Below are positions 35,050 to 49,644 of a stretch of 64,000 bases of DNA, piece after piece. Source of the DNA: Mycothermus thermophilus. Lineage: Eukaryota > Ascomycota > Sordariomycetes > Sordariales > Chaetomiaceae. Below the pieces are notes generated by a model. It made no database searches and was not told the origin of the DNA. It saw nothing but the letters and a program-made list of their open reading frames with translations. The stretch covers positions 538,021 to 602,020 of the forward strand of contig QQBE01000006.1 in assembly GCA_011316235.1 (NCBI GenBank). The letters are read 5' to 3'. A program made the position numbers and the translations under genes. How positions within the stretch are numbered: position 1 is the stretch's first letter; every line of letters starts with the position of its first letter.

Positions 35050-38000
35050 TCACGCCTCCGCCATCAGCGCCTCACCCTCATCCAACAAATCCGTCACCTT
35101 CTTCAAGTTCCCAATCAAGCTCTTACCCAATCCCACAAGCAACAACTTCTCTGCGTTGGCCGGCAGGCCCAGGTACGTGGGCGGCTCGCGCTCCGGCAGC
35201 CGCTGGATCCAGCCCATAAACTCCTGCAACGACGTGCCCGAGGGCACCACCAGCTCGCCCGTGCCTGCTGCTCCTTCTTCCTCATCGTCACCGGCCGCGG
35301 CACCATCACCGCCGCCAGCCGACACCAGCCTGTGGCCGATATCGAACGCCGCCGGCGTCAGGGTGTTCTCGACAAGGCTGCGCAGGACAGCAAAGTCTCC
35401 GTCGTCGTCGATCTTGCCGCCGTACGTCTCTGTCACGAGGTGCCGGATCATGTCCCAGGGTATGTTAGCGGGCGCAATGTTGGTGCGGTTCTGTGCGGCT
35501 TGATCGATCCACGTGTCGATGACGAAGGCACAGCACTCGTACTGTAATCACACGTTAGTTATGAACATAGCAAATGAAAACCAAATAGACTTGGAAAGAA
35601 ACACGTACATCTGCATCATTGAACTCCCAGAACCCCTTCCAGCCCAGGTTCGGGGCATACCGCAGCCTCTCCTGGACCACGGCATGCAAGAAGGACAACA
35701 GCAGGTACAGACGCGCCCTCTCCACCGGGCTGCGCACGGCGCGCGTCGACAGCGATGACATGGAATCCTTCATGTTGGCACGCACGCCGGCGGGCTGCTC
35801 GTACATGAGCACGCGCGAGGCGCGGAGCAGGTTGACGGGAATCTTTGGCGAGGACTCCATGGACAGGAACAGGCGGAAGTCCTTGTGCGGGTGCAGGGCC
35901 TCCATGCGCTTCTCGAGGCTCTGCAGCCACGTCGGCGCGAGGTGGACGTTCTTGACCAGCACCCACGAGCCTGTCTGCGCGGCGTTGGCAATCGCCTTGT
36001 CGGCGCTGGCGACGCCTTCGTTGGAACCCATGGCGATGTTGGTGCACCGCACGCGGAGACGCTCCACCAGTCCTTCGACCTTGTAGCTAGCATCGAAGCC
36101 GGGCGTCGACACGAGCGCGATGGGCCGCATCGACGAAACCTGGTCGACCGTCAACTTGAGGTCCTCCACGATATCGAAGAGGTCGGCGCCAAACACGGCC
36201 GTCACGAAACGCTCCGCTGCCGGGACGAACCGGTCAAGCCGGAACAGTTTGACGAGCAGCAGCGACAGCAGCGCCTGATCCGCCGGCTCGACCCCGTCAT
36301 CCCACACCCTGGGGACGAAGTTCTCGGCGAACTCCTCGCTGAAGAAGCGGTTCCAATCAGCCTCGGGCACGGCGTCAAGCTTATCCTTGAGCGCCGGCAC
36401 GCGGCGCGCTTTTGTGAACGCCTCCTCGCGCGCGGCCACAGCATCGCCGGCCGTGGACACGTCGCGACCCTCGACACGCTCGTCAAGGATCACATCCAGC
36501 AAGCTCTTGTCCATCTTGTACGGGGAGGCCTGGGCGAGCAGCATGGCAAGCGTAATGCGGTCCTTTTGCAGCAACCCAAGGGCGGTACGCTTGAAGGTGT
36601 TGACGAACAAGTCGCGAACGATAATGTCCCGGCGGACGGCGTGGTTCGACTCGGCGGCGAGGCGCGGGTTGCCGTGGAGCACCGAGTGGAAGATGTCGAG
36701 GAAGTACTGCAGCGAGAACTGGTAGAAGTGGTTGAGGAAGTGCAGCTGCTCGAGCACGGCGAACACAGCGCTGCACGAGCGAGCCACCACCAGGTACTGC
36801 TGCGTGATCTCCTCCACCTCGGCCATGACGCCTTCTGTATCGCGCATCTTGGTCGAGATCTCGGCCGCCTCGCGCTTGAGCGTCTCGAGCGTCTCGATGA
36901 CGTGGTCGTCGTCCAGGATGTTGCCACGCGACTCGTTGAGCGCCTGCAGCAACCTCTTTTCGAGCTGCCGCAGGTGCACCTTGAACTCTCCCTGCAGCTT
37001 GATGAGGTTGGAGCGCCTCTCGTCCACGTCTGGCCGTTCCGATTTGAGCACCTCGGCCAGCGACTGCGTCTGCAAGCTGCTCTGCGTAACCGTGAAGTTG
37101 ACGAAGGTCGTGCGGCTGCAGATGTCGGGCGGGAACGTGGCAGAAGGATCGCGCGTCGACAGATATAGGCGGAACGACGGCGAGAAGTCGATCTGCTGCT
37201 TGCCCAGCTGAATGAGCACGCGGCCACCCGTCCTCTGGTATTCCTTGTTGAGCACGTGGTTGAGCACCGGATCCAGATGCTCGGCATCCTGGATAAGGAT
37301 GGGGTTGCCAAAACGTAACGAGCTCTCGAGCTGCTTGGTGAAGGAGTCGTCCAAGAAGCTGGTGACGGTGAGGCGGCGGTCGCGGCACTCACGCTGCAGG
37401 AACTCGGTGACGCGGCCCGACGGGTCGATGATGAGCGGGTAACGGTTGAAACGCTTGAGGATGATGGCGTTCTCGGTGCACAGGTCGTCGACGGGCAGTG
37501 TGTTTTGTTGCCAGCCAAGGCGCTCGTCGGCCGTCGACAGGTACTCGGTGACGGGGTTGAGCTGCTTGAACTGGATGCCCGACATGTGCAGGTGGTGCAG
37601 CCAGTCCTCCATCATGGCCTTGCGGAAGGTCTGGTCGTACAAACCGCTGTACGCCAGGAACGCGGCGGCGACCAGAACGTCGCCCACGAGCGTGGAAATC
37701 TGTGTCTCGAACGACCGGCTGCCCTCCTCCCAGCGCGTGCGCTCCGACGACAAGCTGTCAAGAAGCTTGACGCTGCGGTCCACCTTGAATTGCACGCGCG
37801 CCATCTCGGCCTTGATGGCCTGCGTCTCGCTGATGAGCGCCGCGTATTCAGTCTTGTACGTGGCAATGCTGGCCTCGAGGTTCTCGATGGTCTGCTCGAC
37901 GGCCCGCGCCTCGGCCTTGGTCTGCAGGGCCTGCTCCTCGAGCTGCTTGACTTCCTCGCGCAGGGGGCCCACACGATCGAGGATTTCAGCGTAGTTGACC

Positions 38001-41000
38001 TGTGCTTCGACCCACTGCACGAGCGGACCGCAAGCCTTGCTGGCGCGGTTGACCTTCTCGAACGTGAACTCGGGGTTCGCCAAGTACTCGTTGCGCATCT
38101 TGAGCCGAAGGGCCCGCGTCATCTGCTTTTCATTGTTGAATCCGATGATGCTGGCGATGAAGTCGTCGCGGCGGACGATGGCCTGGATCTGCTTCCAATC
38201 GCTGACTTTGTGGCCCAGGAGCGCGCAGACCGATTCGAGCGCCAACCGCACACCCTGCGGCGGCGCGCCCATGGACCTCACTTCGGTCAGGTGCTGACGC
38301 TTGATGTTGCTGACCGAGGCCTTGGCCTCCTCGACGGCCGGCTCGGCACGGGCAAGGTCTTCGAGCACAATCTTCTTGCGGGAAGCGACCTCGGCTTCCT
38401 GGCGCTCGAGCGCCTTCTGGATCTCGAGCGACGTCGTCCGGCGCTGCTCGGCCTCGCGCTGGTCCGCCACCATGCGCTGCAGCTTCTCGTTGGCCTCGGC
38501 GTCCTTTTGCTCGAGCTGCGCCTTCTTCTCTGCCAGGCTGGCGCGCAGATCGCGCACCTTGTCGACCGTGTCGCGCAGCTTCTCGAGACCGACGTTGAGG
38601 TGGCGTTGTTGCTCCTCCAAGTCTTCGCGCTTCTCGTTGTACAGCTTGACGTACTGCGCGACGAAGTCGAGGAAGTGGCGCGGTGTGAGGTACGTCTTCT
38701 TGCCCTGCTGCTTCTCCAGCTTCTGGTTGAAGCGCTGCAGCGAGTAGTGAATGTACACCATCGCGTTGACGACGGCTTCGCGATGCGACGGCGGCAGGCT
38801 GAGCTCGCGATACACCCTGGGCAGCGTGTCGGGGGCACTCCAACCGGGACGGTCCAGATCGACCTTTTGAGTCAGCTCGTGGCCGACCTGGAAGAGTGCC
38901 TGGTCGGACCAGTCGCCGAACCAGTTGAGGACGCAACGGTTGAACAGCGCAGGAGATGTGGCCGCCTTGGACGAGAGGCCATCTTCGGGAGGGTTCATGG
39001 TGAAGACGACGTGCAGGTTCTTGACGATCTGGCTCGTGAACCACTTGTACAGCTCCTCCTGCGAGTCAAGGAGCAAACCTTGGCGCTGGGCGCCCTCCTT
39101 GCAAGCCGTCATGAGCGCGGCGAGATCGTCACCCTCAAACAGGCCGGGCACCTCGGCGTTTGCCAGAAGGGTGTTCATGCGCTCCAAGAAGCCCGAGTCG
39201 AGGACGTTGGACTCGTCCATGATGAAGCAAATCTTTTCACCCTTGCAGCCACACCGGCGAAGCACCTCGCGGAGATCCTCGTCGAAGTCCTCGGCCGAGT
39301 ACTTGCCGTGCACCTTGATCTGGTACACCTTAAGACCGTTCATCCAAGCCACGAAGCGCGACAGCGTAGTCTTGCCGCTGCCGCTGACGCCGATAAGAAT
39401 GAGATGACCCTGAGGCTGACGGAACACACGATCGATGCGCAGCACGTGCTCGAGCACGTCGTTGAACAGGATAAGCGGCACATCCACCTCTTCTTCGCAG
39501 AACGTCTTGAGGCGAGCCTTGACGAAGTCGCGGAGCTGCTCGCGGTCGACAGGCACGTAGTTCTTGGACAGCCAGTTGGAGAAGAGGATGGGCCCGCCGA
39601 GCGCCTGCTGCTCGTCGATGGTCGGGAAGTACTGCATGGCAATGCGGCGCACCGCATCGTCGGTCCACTTGCGCTCGTGCTCCTCCACCAGACGGTCCTG
39701 GAACAGGCGCAGCGCCTCGTGGGCCCAGATGCGGACAAGGCCCTCGACCGAGAGCGTCTCGAGCGGCCGGATAGCCTCGTACACACCACGCACCCAGCGC
39801 GTAAGCTCGCGCGGACTGTAGACATAGTGCGGCTGGATCTTGGGCGTAAAGCGCTGCTGCGATTCGAGGTAGAAACGCACCATGGCCTGCGTGAGCGGTT
39901 CGGCATACCCGCGTAGCGTGGGGATGACCTTGAGCACGGCCGCGTTGAATGTACCGTAGATCTGCATGAGAGACTTCTCGCCGGGATAATCGACCATAAT
40001 AAGGGGGGCATGGCGGAGGAAGCGAGCACCCATAGGGGTACGACCAGCATCGGTGGGCGGGTTGCAAGCACCGACAAACTGAATCCTGTCGAGAGTGACC
40101 CACGACTTGTCCGATGTGCGCCAGAAGCCATTGTGCTCGACGAGCTGGCGCAGGAACGAAATGGCACGCTGGGTGCCGTATTTGTCGGGAGCAGGAAGGT
40201 TGATTTCGTCGCAGAAGACGACGAGCCAGCGGCCGATCTGCGTGGGAGACAGCACCACGCCATTCAAGGTCTTGCGATACTCGCAGTACTGCTCGAACGT
40301 CTTGATAAGCAGATCCGGCGTCGTGGCGCTGGAGAAGTTGAGGCCGACAACCTCCATGTTGGGAAGCTTGCGAAGCGCGCTGAAGAGGGTCATGGTCTTG
40401 CCGGAGCCTGGAGGGCCGCAAAGCAACAGCGGCTTGTGCTCGGCGAGCCACGAGTAGAGAACATCCTCGTGGCGGACCGTATCGAGCGTCGGGATGACCA
40501 CGTCCGTCTGCGTGATCGAATGGGTGTTGACCTCGATGGTTGGCACCTGGCCCTGCCAAGGAGTCCATTCGCCGTTGGGGAGGGTGACATCGAAGTCGAT
40601 GAGCGAGCTGGTGCCATCGATCGGGGGCGAACCGAAGCTTGCCAGACCGGCCACCTTGTCACCAAACTCTTTGCGGTCGGCGAGTGGGCAGTCGCCGGTG
40701 AGAGCCCACACCATGGCCAGCAGCAGCTTCTTGGACACGTAGTTTTCCACCTGCTCCGGCTCGAGAGGGAAATCGACGTGCTGTGCGTTGTACTCGATGA
40801 TGTTGCGCACAGCCTTGTTGAGCAGGGAGAAGAGGGTGTTGAGCACCCGCGCCACCGTGAATTCCATGATGTGGTTGAACCCTTCGGCCTGTTGCAGGGC
40901 CAGCTCGATGAAGTTGTCCGTCGTAAGGTAAACCTGCAGCAGATCGGCGACTTGGCGTTGAACCTCGAGAGCCTTGGCCGAGTTCTGGCCCGTAGCGACG

Positions 41001-44000
41001 GCGTCCTCGTCGAGATCCTCGAACGCAACAGCGCGGAGCGTCTCGAGATAGTTGGTAACCATCATGCCAGGCGAGACCGTGTCCTCGCTGAACCACACCA
41101 TACCGCAACGCGAAACAGTGGCCAGGGTGGCATACTTCAAGTTCTCAACCTCAAACATGATACGCACGTTGGGCGGCAGGCTAAGACGTTCACCGTTGGG
41201 AAGGGTGAGAAGCTTATTGTCGTCAAGCACCGAGTTCAAGTTCTCAACCCACTCTGGGTCAACATCACCGTCGAACACAATCCAGTGGCGCTTGGCGTCT
41301 TCGCCACGGAGGTTGTCGACAATCTTGCGCAAGATGCTGGTGAACAAACCATCGGTCCACTCGCGCGTCGTCGAGTCGAGGTTACCGTACAGCGCCTCCT
41401 TGGACATGACCTTGCTGTCGATGACGTGCCACACGCCCTCAACGCCCTCAACCTGTTGCAGCGCATCGAGCAGCAACCGCCAAGCAGCAGACTTGCCCGT
41501 ACCAGAGTTGCCCACCATCATGACACCGTGGTGGATCTTCTGAATCTGGTACAATTGGAGGACCTTGGTCATCCACAACTCGCTGACCACGAGGTGGCGC
41601 TCGGCAGCAAGGCGGCGGATCGCGTCCTCAAGCTTCTCCAGGTTGGCCGGCACGTACTTGACGCCTGGGAAGCAGACACTTTCGATATCCATCATGATCT
41701 CAACGTCCGACTTGATGAGCTTGGGTGCGATCGTTTCGCGGATGCTCTGGACCAGAATTTCCGGCTCGACGACCTCCTCGGCCGCACCCAGACTACCTCC
41801 GCTCTGAGCAAGGCGTGCGCGTTTGAGGCCACCAGAGCTGACCAGCACGCTCTTGAGGGCACGCAAACCGAAGTCGTAGTGCGCCTGCTTAGATAGGCGG
41901 GCGCCACACTGATCGAAGAACGGCACCGTCTGCTTGGACAGTTGCTTGGCATGGCCGAAACCTTGCGAGTAGAGCATGACCTCGGCAATGAGCTCCTTGT
42001 CGGGCTTGGACATGGCGACGCTGCGGAACAGCTTCTTGAGATTGTCGGGCAGGTTGGAACGGCCGGCATAGCCGGGGTTCATGGTGATGAAAATACCCGT
42101 GTTGGCGTTGACGCGCAGCTGACGGCCGACCAGTTCGATCTGCGCCTTTTCGTCCTCGGCGCCTTGCTTCAGGCCGACCTGGATGTTCTGAATCTGCTGG
42201 GACACGGCAGACAGAATCCTCTCCTCGAGACGGTTGAACTCGTCGAAGCAACCCCACGCTCCCACCTGGCAGATACCCAAGAAGATCCGGCCCATAGCCT
42301 GGAAATCGAAGGTGTCGTCGCAGCAGAAAACGAGCGTGAAACGGCCGAGTTGCACACCGAGGGCCTTGACGGACTCGGTCTTGCCGGTACCTGCGGGACC
42401 ATATGGAGAGCCGCCGAGACGCTGGCAGAGGGCCTGGGTGAGCGTCAAGAAGCAGCGGTCCGTCAGTGGCGTACGGACGAGGCGCTCGGGAACGCCCAAG
42501 TACTCGAAACCGTAGCTGAGCTTGGCGTTGGCCATCTTGATGTGCAGGCGCTGCAGGAAGTCACCCTCGGGTGTGTAGACGTAGCGCATCTGGAGCAGCC
42601 ACAGGTAGTGTGTGTTGGACTGTGCGCCGGCCTTGATCAACCTCTCGATGACGTCGCGCTGGTGGACGCATTCGGTGATGAGCTGCTCGCACGTCTTGCG
42701 CATCAGGACCTCGAGGTCTCCGAGCACCGTCTCGGCCAGGAGGCGAAGGACCTGCACCTCCCGGTCAAACAACGCTTGCAGCTTGTCGCCGCCGCCCTCG
42801 GCAAGCGCCTGGTCGACCGCCGTGGTCCAGACGCACTGCGTCGCCAGGACGACAATCTGGCTCGGGTAGTGGCCCATGAACTGGATGAGGGCATCCTTGT
42901 CGACCGTCTCGCTGCCGAAGATGGGCGTGAATTCTTCGACAGCTTCGGCCAGGAGCTCAGCGAGCGTGGTCTTCATGCCGTTCTCAAGCAAGGCAAGCCA
43001 GTCATTAATGCGGGGCGTCTTGGCCAGGCTGATCTCCTTCTTGAGCCGGACGACCTCGCCCTCCTTGGACGTGAAGCCCGAGATGACCCCTTCCTCATCC
43101 ATGACCAAACCGTTGAGGCCGGCGAACATCTTCTTGAAGTGCTTGGCGATGCGCATGGTGTCGTTGCTATTGCCAATCATCTCCAACAGATCCTCATCAC
43201 CAACAAAGTAAAAGCGGGGGAATGAAACGCGCTCCTTCTCGAGGTACTCGCCAAGGGCCTTCTGGATCTTGTGTAGCAGCTCGGCCAGACGCTCGAGCGA
43301 CTTTTGCACGTTGGGGATGTTGAGCACATCGAGGACATTGGGGTTCTTGTACACCTTTTTCATGACGGCCGAGAACTCGCTGTTGATGTTCTGGAAGCGG
43401 GACGATTCGATGGGCAACAGGTGCTTGATATCGGCATTGCCGGTGAACACTCCCTCTAGATAGACCCACTGTCGCTGAACGTCAATCCACACATCGAACA
43501 GGACATGGACGCGGTTGAGCTTGTCTTCCCAAGCCGACGCCTCCTCCTCGAACTCCTTGTAGTAAGGCGAATGGCGCATGGCTTGCAGCGAATTGAGGTT
43601 TTCGCTGCATTTGGCAAACAGCTCGTCCCAGCCGCGGATAAGACGACATTTGTTCTGGTAGTTGACGAGCTCGAGGCCGTAGCCGGTCCACGTCTCGCGG
43701 ACCTGTTTGAGGAACTCCTCAAGGGCCATTTCACCCTGTGCTTGGACAATGATATCCTTGACGATGGCTTCGGTTGCGACAAGATTCAAGTCCCAGACGT
43801 CGCCGAGCGTCATGGACACGGGCGAATAGCGCTTTCCGGGCTTGATCTGCTTGTAAATCTTTGTCCAGTGGCGGTCGCGGACGGCCTCGGACTTGAGCTC
43901 TGAGAGGATGGGGTTGACGCGCATGAGCTGCTTGAGCACGTTCTGTATGTGCTCGAACGCGGCATACTGGCGCATGCGACTGGGCATTTCCTTGGTCATC

Positions 44001-47000
44001 TTGATGAGGTTGTCGACCGCCGAGCGCACCTTGCGCGGCTGCACGCTGCTCCAGAGCATCTCGCGCAGCTCGTTGAGGTTGTTCCAGATGGTCGACAGCG
44101 AGGCCCAAACCGATTTGAAGTCCTGAACCTCCTCGAGGATGAGGCCGAGCGACGTCTCGGGGGTCGGCGGCAGATCGAGCGCCTCCTTGGCCTTGGCCAC
44201 CATGGCCGACTCCTCTTGCAGGCGGGTGATCTTGGCCTCGAAGTCGCTGAGCGTGGCCGACGCAACCTCCGGGGCGATGGTGCCCGAGACGGGCTTCTCC
44301 TCGCTCCACAGCTGCGCGATCTCGTTGATCTTGTCGAGGATCACCTTGTCCTCCGCGATGATCTTGGCGCGCAGCGCGTCGGTCTGGTCCTGCACAACCT
44401 TGGCCTTGCGGGCAAGCACCTCGTTGAGCGCATCCCACGAACCGTCGACCTGCTCGACGTGCAGCCAGTCGTTGGGGAACTGGTAGCGCTGTCGGACGAG
44501 GGTCGACTCGCCCTGCCGAAAGGTTTCGACCTCGGGAGCCCAGAGCTTGACCTGACGCTTGCAGGCCTGCACCGTCGTGATGAATTGGACGGCCTGGGCG
44601 GTCGAGGTTGCGTCGATGGACTGGTTTTCGAGGTCCCTGCGAGCCTTGTCGATTTCGGCGTGCACCTCACGCATGCGCGTGCCGAGGCGGGCGGCGAATT
44701 TGATGAGGATGTCGTGCTGCCACTGGTCATACTTGGCATTGACCTTGGTCTGGACTTGGTCGTAATCGATGGTGATATGGCCGAACGAGCGGCTGACCTC
44801 GGTGGTGTCGAAGGTCTGGCGGGTCTTGCGCAACTCCTGCAGAAGCTGCAGCCAACGCGACAGCTGGTCGCCGAGGACGTCATAGACATGCTCCGACTGC
44901 AGATCCCACAACGACTGGAACTGCAGCCACTTGTCAACGTAGGCACTGACCTCAGCGAGCTTCTTCTCGACTGACGTCTGCACGCGAAGCAGCGCCTGCG
45001 TGCACTCGGCGGGCAGGTCGTTGAAGCGTGGCTCTTCATACACAGTGGTGCTGATGGACATCTGGTAGCGCGTGGCCTTGATCTTTTTGAGGTTGCAGAC
45101 GACACCGATCCAGTCATGCAGTTGCAAGAACCAGCTGGCTCGGGCGTACTCGAGCGGCGGGTCGAGGTAGATGACCTGGTTGCGCATGGTAATCTCGTGC
45201 ACAAGCTTTTTGATGACAGGCACGTCGGCCTTGGGCGCGTTTCCGGCATCCTCGAGGGCAGCACGCTTCCGGAAGTCTCCTGGCCTTTCTGGCAAATCAT
45301 CCTCGAAGGCCTCGATCCATGCCTGAATGGCGTGTTGCAGCCGGGTGAGCAGAGTGGCCTGGATCTGCCTGTTCATGCGTTCGACCCAATAACCGAGGTT
45401 GACGTACTGCTCGAGATTGAGCTGGTCGACGGCGCTCTGGATGATCTCGAGACGAGACTCAAAGGCCGAGACCTCGTAAGGGCACTTCTCGAGCTCAGCC
45501 ATGGCCTTCTGGATCGTGGCATGGATGTTGGCCAGCGTGAGGGTCTTGGTCTGCAACAAGGAGACGGCAGCAGCGAACTCGCGGACGAACATGACATGCT
45601 TGCTTTCCGGGTTCTTGCCGACAAAGCTATCGAGTGCCGTGGACGCCGTGTAGTTCTTGAAGTGGACCTCGTACGTGTTGACAAACGACTCCCAGCGCAG
45701 GGGGATACCCTTGGCGATGAGTGTGAAGACCTCGTCCCGGTGGCCGCTGAGCAACACGGCCACCTCAGACATCTCAGAGATCTGCCGGTTGGTCTGTGCA
45801 AAGGTGCGAACGCTCTCCATCAGGCTGACCGCATAAGGATAAACCCGTTTGGCCTCCTTAGCCACGTTGTTGACCGAATGCGGGACAGGGAAGTTAAGCC
45901 ACACCAGATTGCGCGTTTCCTTGAACAGGGCAATGACGTGGGCATCGAAGTTGACGGCAAGTTCCAAGATGTTGCCGGCCGAGCGGATGCGGTTGATGTT
46001 GAAAAGATGGCCCTGGATGGAGATCTGCTTGCGCTGGACATCGTGCAACCAAGCCTCAAAGATGGGCCTCGTGTCGAGCTTCTTGCGGAACAGATCGCTC
46101 TCCTGCTGCAGACGCTGGCCTTCGGCATGGAGGGTCCAGTCAGCACCCAGCACGTCCTCGACCTTCTTCATGTAGCCATCCAGCTGGCGCTCAATCTGGC
46201 AGGCCCAGATAATGGCGCCCGAGACGGGCGGCAAGTCGTGCAGCTGGGCCATGGCATGGGCCTCCGAGTGGCCATACTGCTGCTTGAAGCGCTCGTGCAA
46301 GGCTGTGATGGCCTGCTTGACATTGTCGATGAGCTGCGTCTGGTACTCGGCGATGGCTCCGCGGATCTTGGGCCGCACGAACAAGGCGTTGAATTTGGAG
46401 AAGACGCGGAACATCTCATTGGCATTCTTCGCCGTGGCCAAGCGATCGCGCAGCCGGGCAATGATGGAGTTCTCGACGCGCGCCGTGCGCTCGTTGTACG
46501 TGTTCTCGGCGCGGGCCCATTTCTGGGTACCCTCAGGAGTCACGTCCAAGAGGTCGACGTCCTTAAGGCCTTCCCAGGCCTGGCGCACCTCCTCAACGGC
46601 GTCAACGTCACCCATCTCTTCGACGACGGCGATGGCGCCGTTGGCACCTGCCGTTCCATCCGCCATGCCGTTGACCGTGGCCTTGGGACCGAGGACGTTG
46701 ATGATGGTACGCTGCAATTGCTCGTGGTTGTCACGGAAGTTGCTGACATATTTGAGACGGGCCTGCAGGTCGCCGTGGCGTGGCTGGATCTTGATGGGGA
46801 TGAAGCGCTCGTTACGACGGCGGGTGACCTCGCGGGCAACGTTGGTAAACTCCTTGATGTTTTCGTCCCAGCCACGGAAGATCTCGTCGGTTTGGGCCAT
46901 GACGCGCTTGAAGTCGGAATAATCAAGCTTGACCAGCTCGGTGCCCGGCAACAAGCGGTGCAACACCTCATCGAGATCGCCAGAGATGGCCTCAACCAAG

Positions 47001-48280
47001 GGCAGCGCGCGGCGGATAGGATAGGGGCAAATCCTCAGCTTCTTGTTGAGATGGGCAAAGATCTGGCTGATGGAGTCGCGGACCTTGACGAGAGTGGTGG
47101 CCGACAGCAGCTCGTCTAGGGGAAAGTCGCGCATGAGTTGGTTGTACTTTTGCACCTTCTCCATTGCCTCCTTGAGACCCGTATCTGCGGTGAAGCTGAC
47201 CGTGGCCTGAAAACGCTTTGCATGCTTGAGGATCTCCAGCGTCAACATGACGCCCTCGCCGCGGAGCTGGTTCTCGATCCCTTCCAGGGCCGACTCCATG
47301 GAGAGCCAGAAGTTTATCTCCTGGGTCGCTGTGCCGGTCGTCGGATCCCGAGTCATTTTGGTGATGACCTGGATCGACTTGATCCAGTTGTTGACCGTGG
47401 CCTGGAGGTTGTTAAGAAACGTGCTGTCCTGCAGGACGCTGGCCGGGATCAAGTCGAGGGTGGGCTTGATCTGCCTCGCCGCGGCCTCATCGAGAGCTGC
47501 TTGCACGATGGGGTGGAACGGCAGAGCCACTTCCGGAATCTCGACGTTCTGCTGCAGGTGCGACAAGCTGAGCTCTAGCTCGGTCCAGCGTTTCTTGGTC
47601 ACGGGAATGCCCGTTTTCGCATCCACATCAGCGCGCCCCCTCCCGCCGCCGAGGACCTGCTGGTTCTTGGTGCTGGCGTCAAAATACGGTGCCAACCCGT
47701 TGTGGAGGTAGAGTTGGAGGATTTCATAGGGCGATCCGGTCGGGCCCTGCTCGCCGGATGTCGCCGAAAGGGATGCCGGGCCGGGGAGGTTGAGCATTTG
47801 GATTTGCGATGTGATCGGGATGTTGGGATCCAGGGGTTGTGGCCGCTTGAGGAGGACAAGGAACGCGACGGTTGTCGGACTCGACGACAAGTCGGAGGAG
47901 ATGGTATAGATATGCGACGGCGCGCCTGTTGCGAGCGTGTCAGCGTCCCCAACCTGCCATGCTGCTTTTCGTCAAGACTCACCATCATCACCATTCTCCG
48001 ACGAGATCAGCTCCTTCTGTATGTACAGGGCGACCTGCGATTCTGTCGCGAACCGAGTACAGCGCTGCAATGTGTCTGCATGTTTCGTCCTGGAGAGCAA
48101 GCTTCCCGGACCCTCGAGTTCAGCGCGGGTGGCCCCTAAGGCGGCTTGGAGGAGGGAGGCAAGGTAGTCGACGACGCGCGCCGGGTCGACGGTTGCAAAG
48201 GAGGGGGCGGACGGGGAGGAGGATCCGGACAGGCCGTTTGTCCCGGGGCCCGAAGTCCCGGGGGAGATGGCGGTTTCCAT
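35050..48280 (-). CDS. Cytoplasmic dynein 1 heavy chain
   Basis: Three exons, 47983-48280, 35609-47925 and 35050-35541, with introns of 57 and 67 bases, give 4,368 residues, the usual fungal length (nudA / ro-1 orthologue). The N-terminal tail is followed by the linker and six AAA modules. Walker A motifs of AAA1-AAA4 are all intact: GPAGTGKT (~1941), GNSGTGKS (~2238), GPPGSGKT (~2603) and GVSGSGKTT (~2944). AAA1 is followed by CFDEFNR (Walker B). The coiled-coil stalk lies at about 3190-3510, with the microtubule-binding tip between its arms (VRSMGAPPQGVRLALESVCA). AAA5, AAA6 and the C-terminal domain follow. It is the minus-end-directed microtubule motor for nuclear migration, endosome transport and hyphal growth. 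Very strong codon bias creates several long antisense open frames inside it, which are not genes. Confidence 0.97.
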
Positions 48281-49218
48281 GGCGAAGTCTCGGTGGCGCC
48301 GGTCGGCGGGGTTAGGTGAGAGAAAGGGGAGTCAGAGCGAGGGGTTGGTTGTGCGATGGCTTAGTCGGTGAGGGCGAGAGTTATCACGGTCCTGTCGGCA
48401 GTAACATTCCGTCGTCGTGCGGGTCGATATCGTTTCGGCCACGGAGGAGTTCAACAAACAGCAGCCGGCTGGCGAACCCAGTCACACAAGCTCGGGCCTG
48501 TCGTCACAGTCCCACGACGTCGGTCAGAGAGCGGAGTCGCGTGGGTCGAAGGAAGTTCACAAAATATTACGACGCTGTACAGGAGAACCGGGGACCCTGA
48601 AAAGAAGGGAAGAAGAGCAAACTGTCCGATGTATGCGGGGAGGGGGGGTATCGGGGGTATCAGAGCTCCCTGGAAACTCCGCAAGACCGTGTCGCAAGCT
48701 GACCTAGGTGGTGGTGTTGTGTTGAAGACAAACAAAGGCGGAGTGTGTCGAAGTGTGGATGCCCGTTGGAAAACGGGGAATGTGGGTACGCTTTGGATTG
48801 CTCCTGAATGGGAAACTCATCTCTCGCGGCCACGCTGCTGTGGGCTACGGTAGACGCGACTGCCGCATCCAGGACGCGGAGAGGCCATGCATCAGGGCCC
48901 CCTGTCGGTTCCTGTGCTGGATCGAGATCTGATTGGCCAGGCTCTCTTGGCCCTGGCTGCACACCGCCGACAGCCCGTGACGGGCCGGTTCGTTACGTAT
49001 CGAACCGCACTGTCTGAACATCATGAACCGTGGAATGGAATCTGCCATGCCGGCACCCAGAGTGCTGGCCATCTGGACCCTCTGCGAGTCTTCCAGTTGG
49101 CAATATAAACTACCGGGCCCGTGCTGTTACGATCTGGCAACACGGAACATTTCTTGATTCACTTACTCCTCAACGTGCCTGTCTGGTCTAACCTCACGAA
49201 CTTGACGAACACCTGGCC

Positions 49219-49255
<37 letters not shown>

Positions 49256-49644
49256 TCGAACATGATAACAACATCATACTTCCCAAATGACGTCTACGTC
49301 AACACTTCAAACAAGACAAGAGGAATCAAGGACTAGCTAGAAAACGACGCAAAAAACCAGAATGCTCAGTCTCCCAGCCAAACCATCTGCCTTCTCCAGC
49401 CCACCCGTTCCCCCACACACAATCTTCACATAGCGATTGGCGTTTCACGATACTGTACCGTAAGTACGTGCCGGAACCCTTGTCTCATAATTCCCAGTCA
49501 ACCATATGCCTGAAACTCCGGTCGCTCCTCATATAAACAGCCTGAACGCCATCAAAACCTTGCTGGACAGATCCCCGTACCGTCATATCCCCGAAAGCCA
49601 CGCTTGAACAGCCCATTATCATCACCTCAGCGACCGTCGAGCAT
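48281..49644. other. Intergenic dynein / FAR1-like
   Basis: 1,364 bases upstream of the dynein start and downstream of the FAR1-like stop. It includes a (CAA)12 microsatellite at 49218-49253. Short open frames on both strands show no recognisable domains. Confidence 0.5.
49218..49253 (+). repeat. (CAA)12 microsatellite
   Basis: Twelve perfect CAA units, followed directly by TGTCG. It lies outside the annotated genes. Confidence 0.9.

Noticed and set aside
37505..39916. 803-codon plus-strand open frame inside the dynein gene
   Set aside because: It is antisense to well-conserved dynein AAA and stalk sequence. Similar long frames at 35885-37168, 40010-41896 and 45116-47119 arise from the strong third-position GC bias of dynein codons.
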